22,796 nt of DNA from CALMFQ01 sp964495595. GTDB taxonomy: Bacteria > Pseudomonadota > Gammaproteobacteria > Burkholderiales > SCOH01. Under the pieces are notes generated by a model. It worked only from the letters and a program-made list of their open reading frames with translations, had not been told where the DNA came from and did no database searches. Both the position numbers and the translations under genes were made by a program. Shown here one piece after another: positions 22,618-22,796 of the stretch; the stretch's first letter is position 1; each line of letters begins with the position of its first letter. The stretch covers positions 1 through 22,796 of the forward strand of contig CAZBWH010000052.1 in the NCBI GenBank assembly GCA_964495595.1, read 5' to 3'.

Positions 22618-22796
22618 TGCTCTCCGATACCAAGCTCAGAACGCTCAAGCCCAAAGACAAGGCCTTCAAACTCGCTGACTACGATGGCTTGTACATTTAC
22701 GTGACCCCTACGGGCGGTCGCTCATGGCGGTTTGACTACCGCTATCAAGGGAAGAGATATACCCAGACACTGGGTAAGTATCCTGATGTGTCGCTG
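22617..22796 (+). CDS. Phage/island tyrosine integrase, N-terminal part (cut by window end)
   Basis: An open frame of 60 codons runs off the right edge without a stop. The translation begins MLSDTKLRTLKPKDKAFKL, then DGLYIYVTPTGGRSWRFDYR and GKRYTQTLGKYPDVSL. This is the N-terminal arm-DNA-binding domain (DUF4102 type) of P4-like integrases, which move genomic islands and prophages. The catalytic domain is beyond the window, so intactness cannot be judged. ATG 22617 has no clear ribosome binding site and lies on the edge of a palindrome. No tRNA gene, the usual target, is visible between ribE and this gene. Confidence 0.82.
   Translation, partial: MLSDTKLRTLKPKDKAFKLADYDGLYIYVTPTGGRSWRFDYRYQGKRYTQTLGKYPDVSL

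Noticed and set aside
1..22796. CRISPR arrays, rRNA or insertion sequences
   Set aside because: No regularly spaced repeats, rRNA signatures or complete transposase genes were seen anywhere in the window.

Overview
The window reads as a chromosomal segment of a GC-rich betaproteobacterium. The gene content fits Neisseriales, Chromobacteriaceae-like: nadE-glnB order, prmB, Coq7-type ubiquinone hydroxylase, phaB, ribH-nusB and a chromosomal integron integrase. That placement is an inference from gene content and protein style; no database search was possible. Nearly all genes are intact housekeeping genes, and the accessory signal lies at the two edges and in a few intergenic stretches.

Left edge (1-1150): an integron integrase (intI) reading rightwards, preceded by a perfect 11-bp inverted repeat that overlaps its likely promoter, and closed by a strong terminator. 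By the usual integron layout, attI and the cassette array should lie to the left, outside the window.

1163-5091: an ammonium transporter (minus) with a well-matched sigma-54 promoter and an NtrC-like site; inorganic pyrophosphatase (minus); then a GlcF-like Fe-S protein overlapping coq7 (plus).

5105-9333: a secreted ricin-type lectin protein of unknown function (minus), divergent from rmuC and dgkA (plus).

9397-12886: nadE-glnB (minus); an SCP2-domain lipid-binding protein (plus) with a PsrA-type operator on its promoter; and phaB (minus). The last two converge on a shared terminator.

12887-17136: a 480-bp intergenic region with a long imperfect inverted repeat and a doubtful small ORF; an orphan PAS sensor histidine kinase (plus); a palindromic intergenic element; then yedA-prmB (minus).

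17323-22486: riboflavin and transcription genes ribH-nusB and ribD-ribE (plus), separated by an inverted two-gene unit. That unit encodes a large M48-like protein that has lost its zinc ligands, with a TPR-like region, and a CPBP intramembrane protease. The protease gene carries a nine-base G tract inside its active-site motif.

Right edge (22487-22796): ribE is followed directly by the start of a phage/island-type tyrosine integrase, cut off by the window end. Its start codon lies at the edge of a nested 51-bp palindrome made of hexamer repeats. The window is therefore bracketed by two unrelated tyrosine recombinases. No rRNA, tRNA, CRISPR array or complete insertion sequence was seen.
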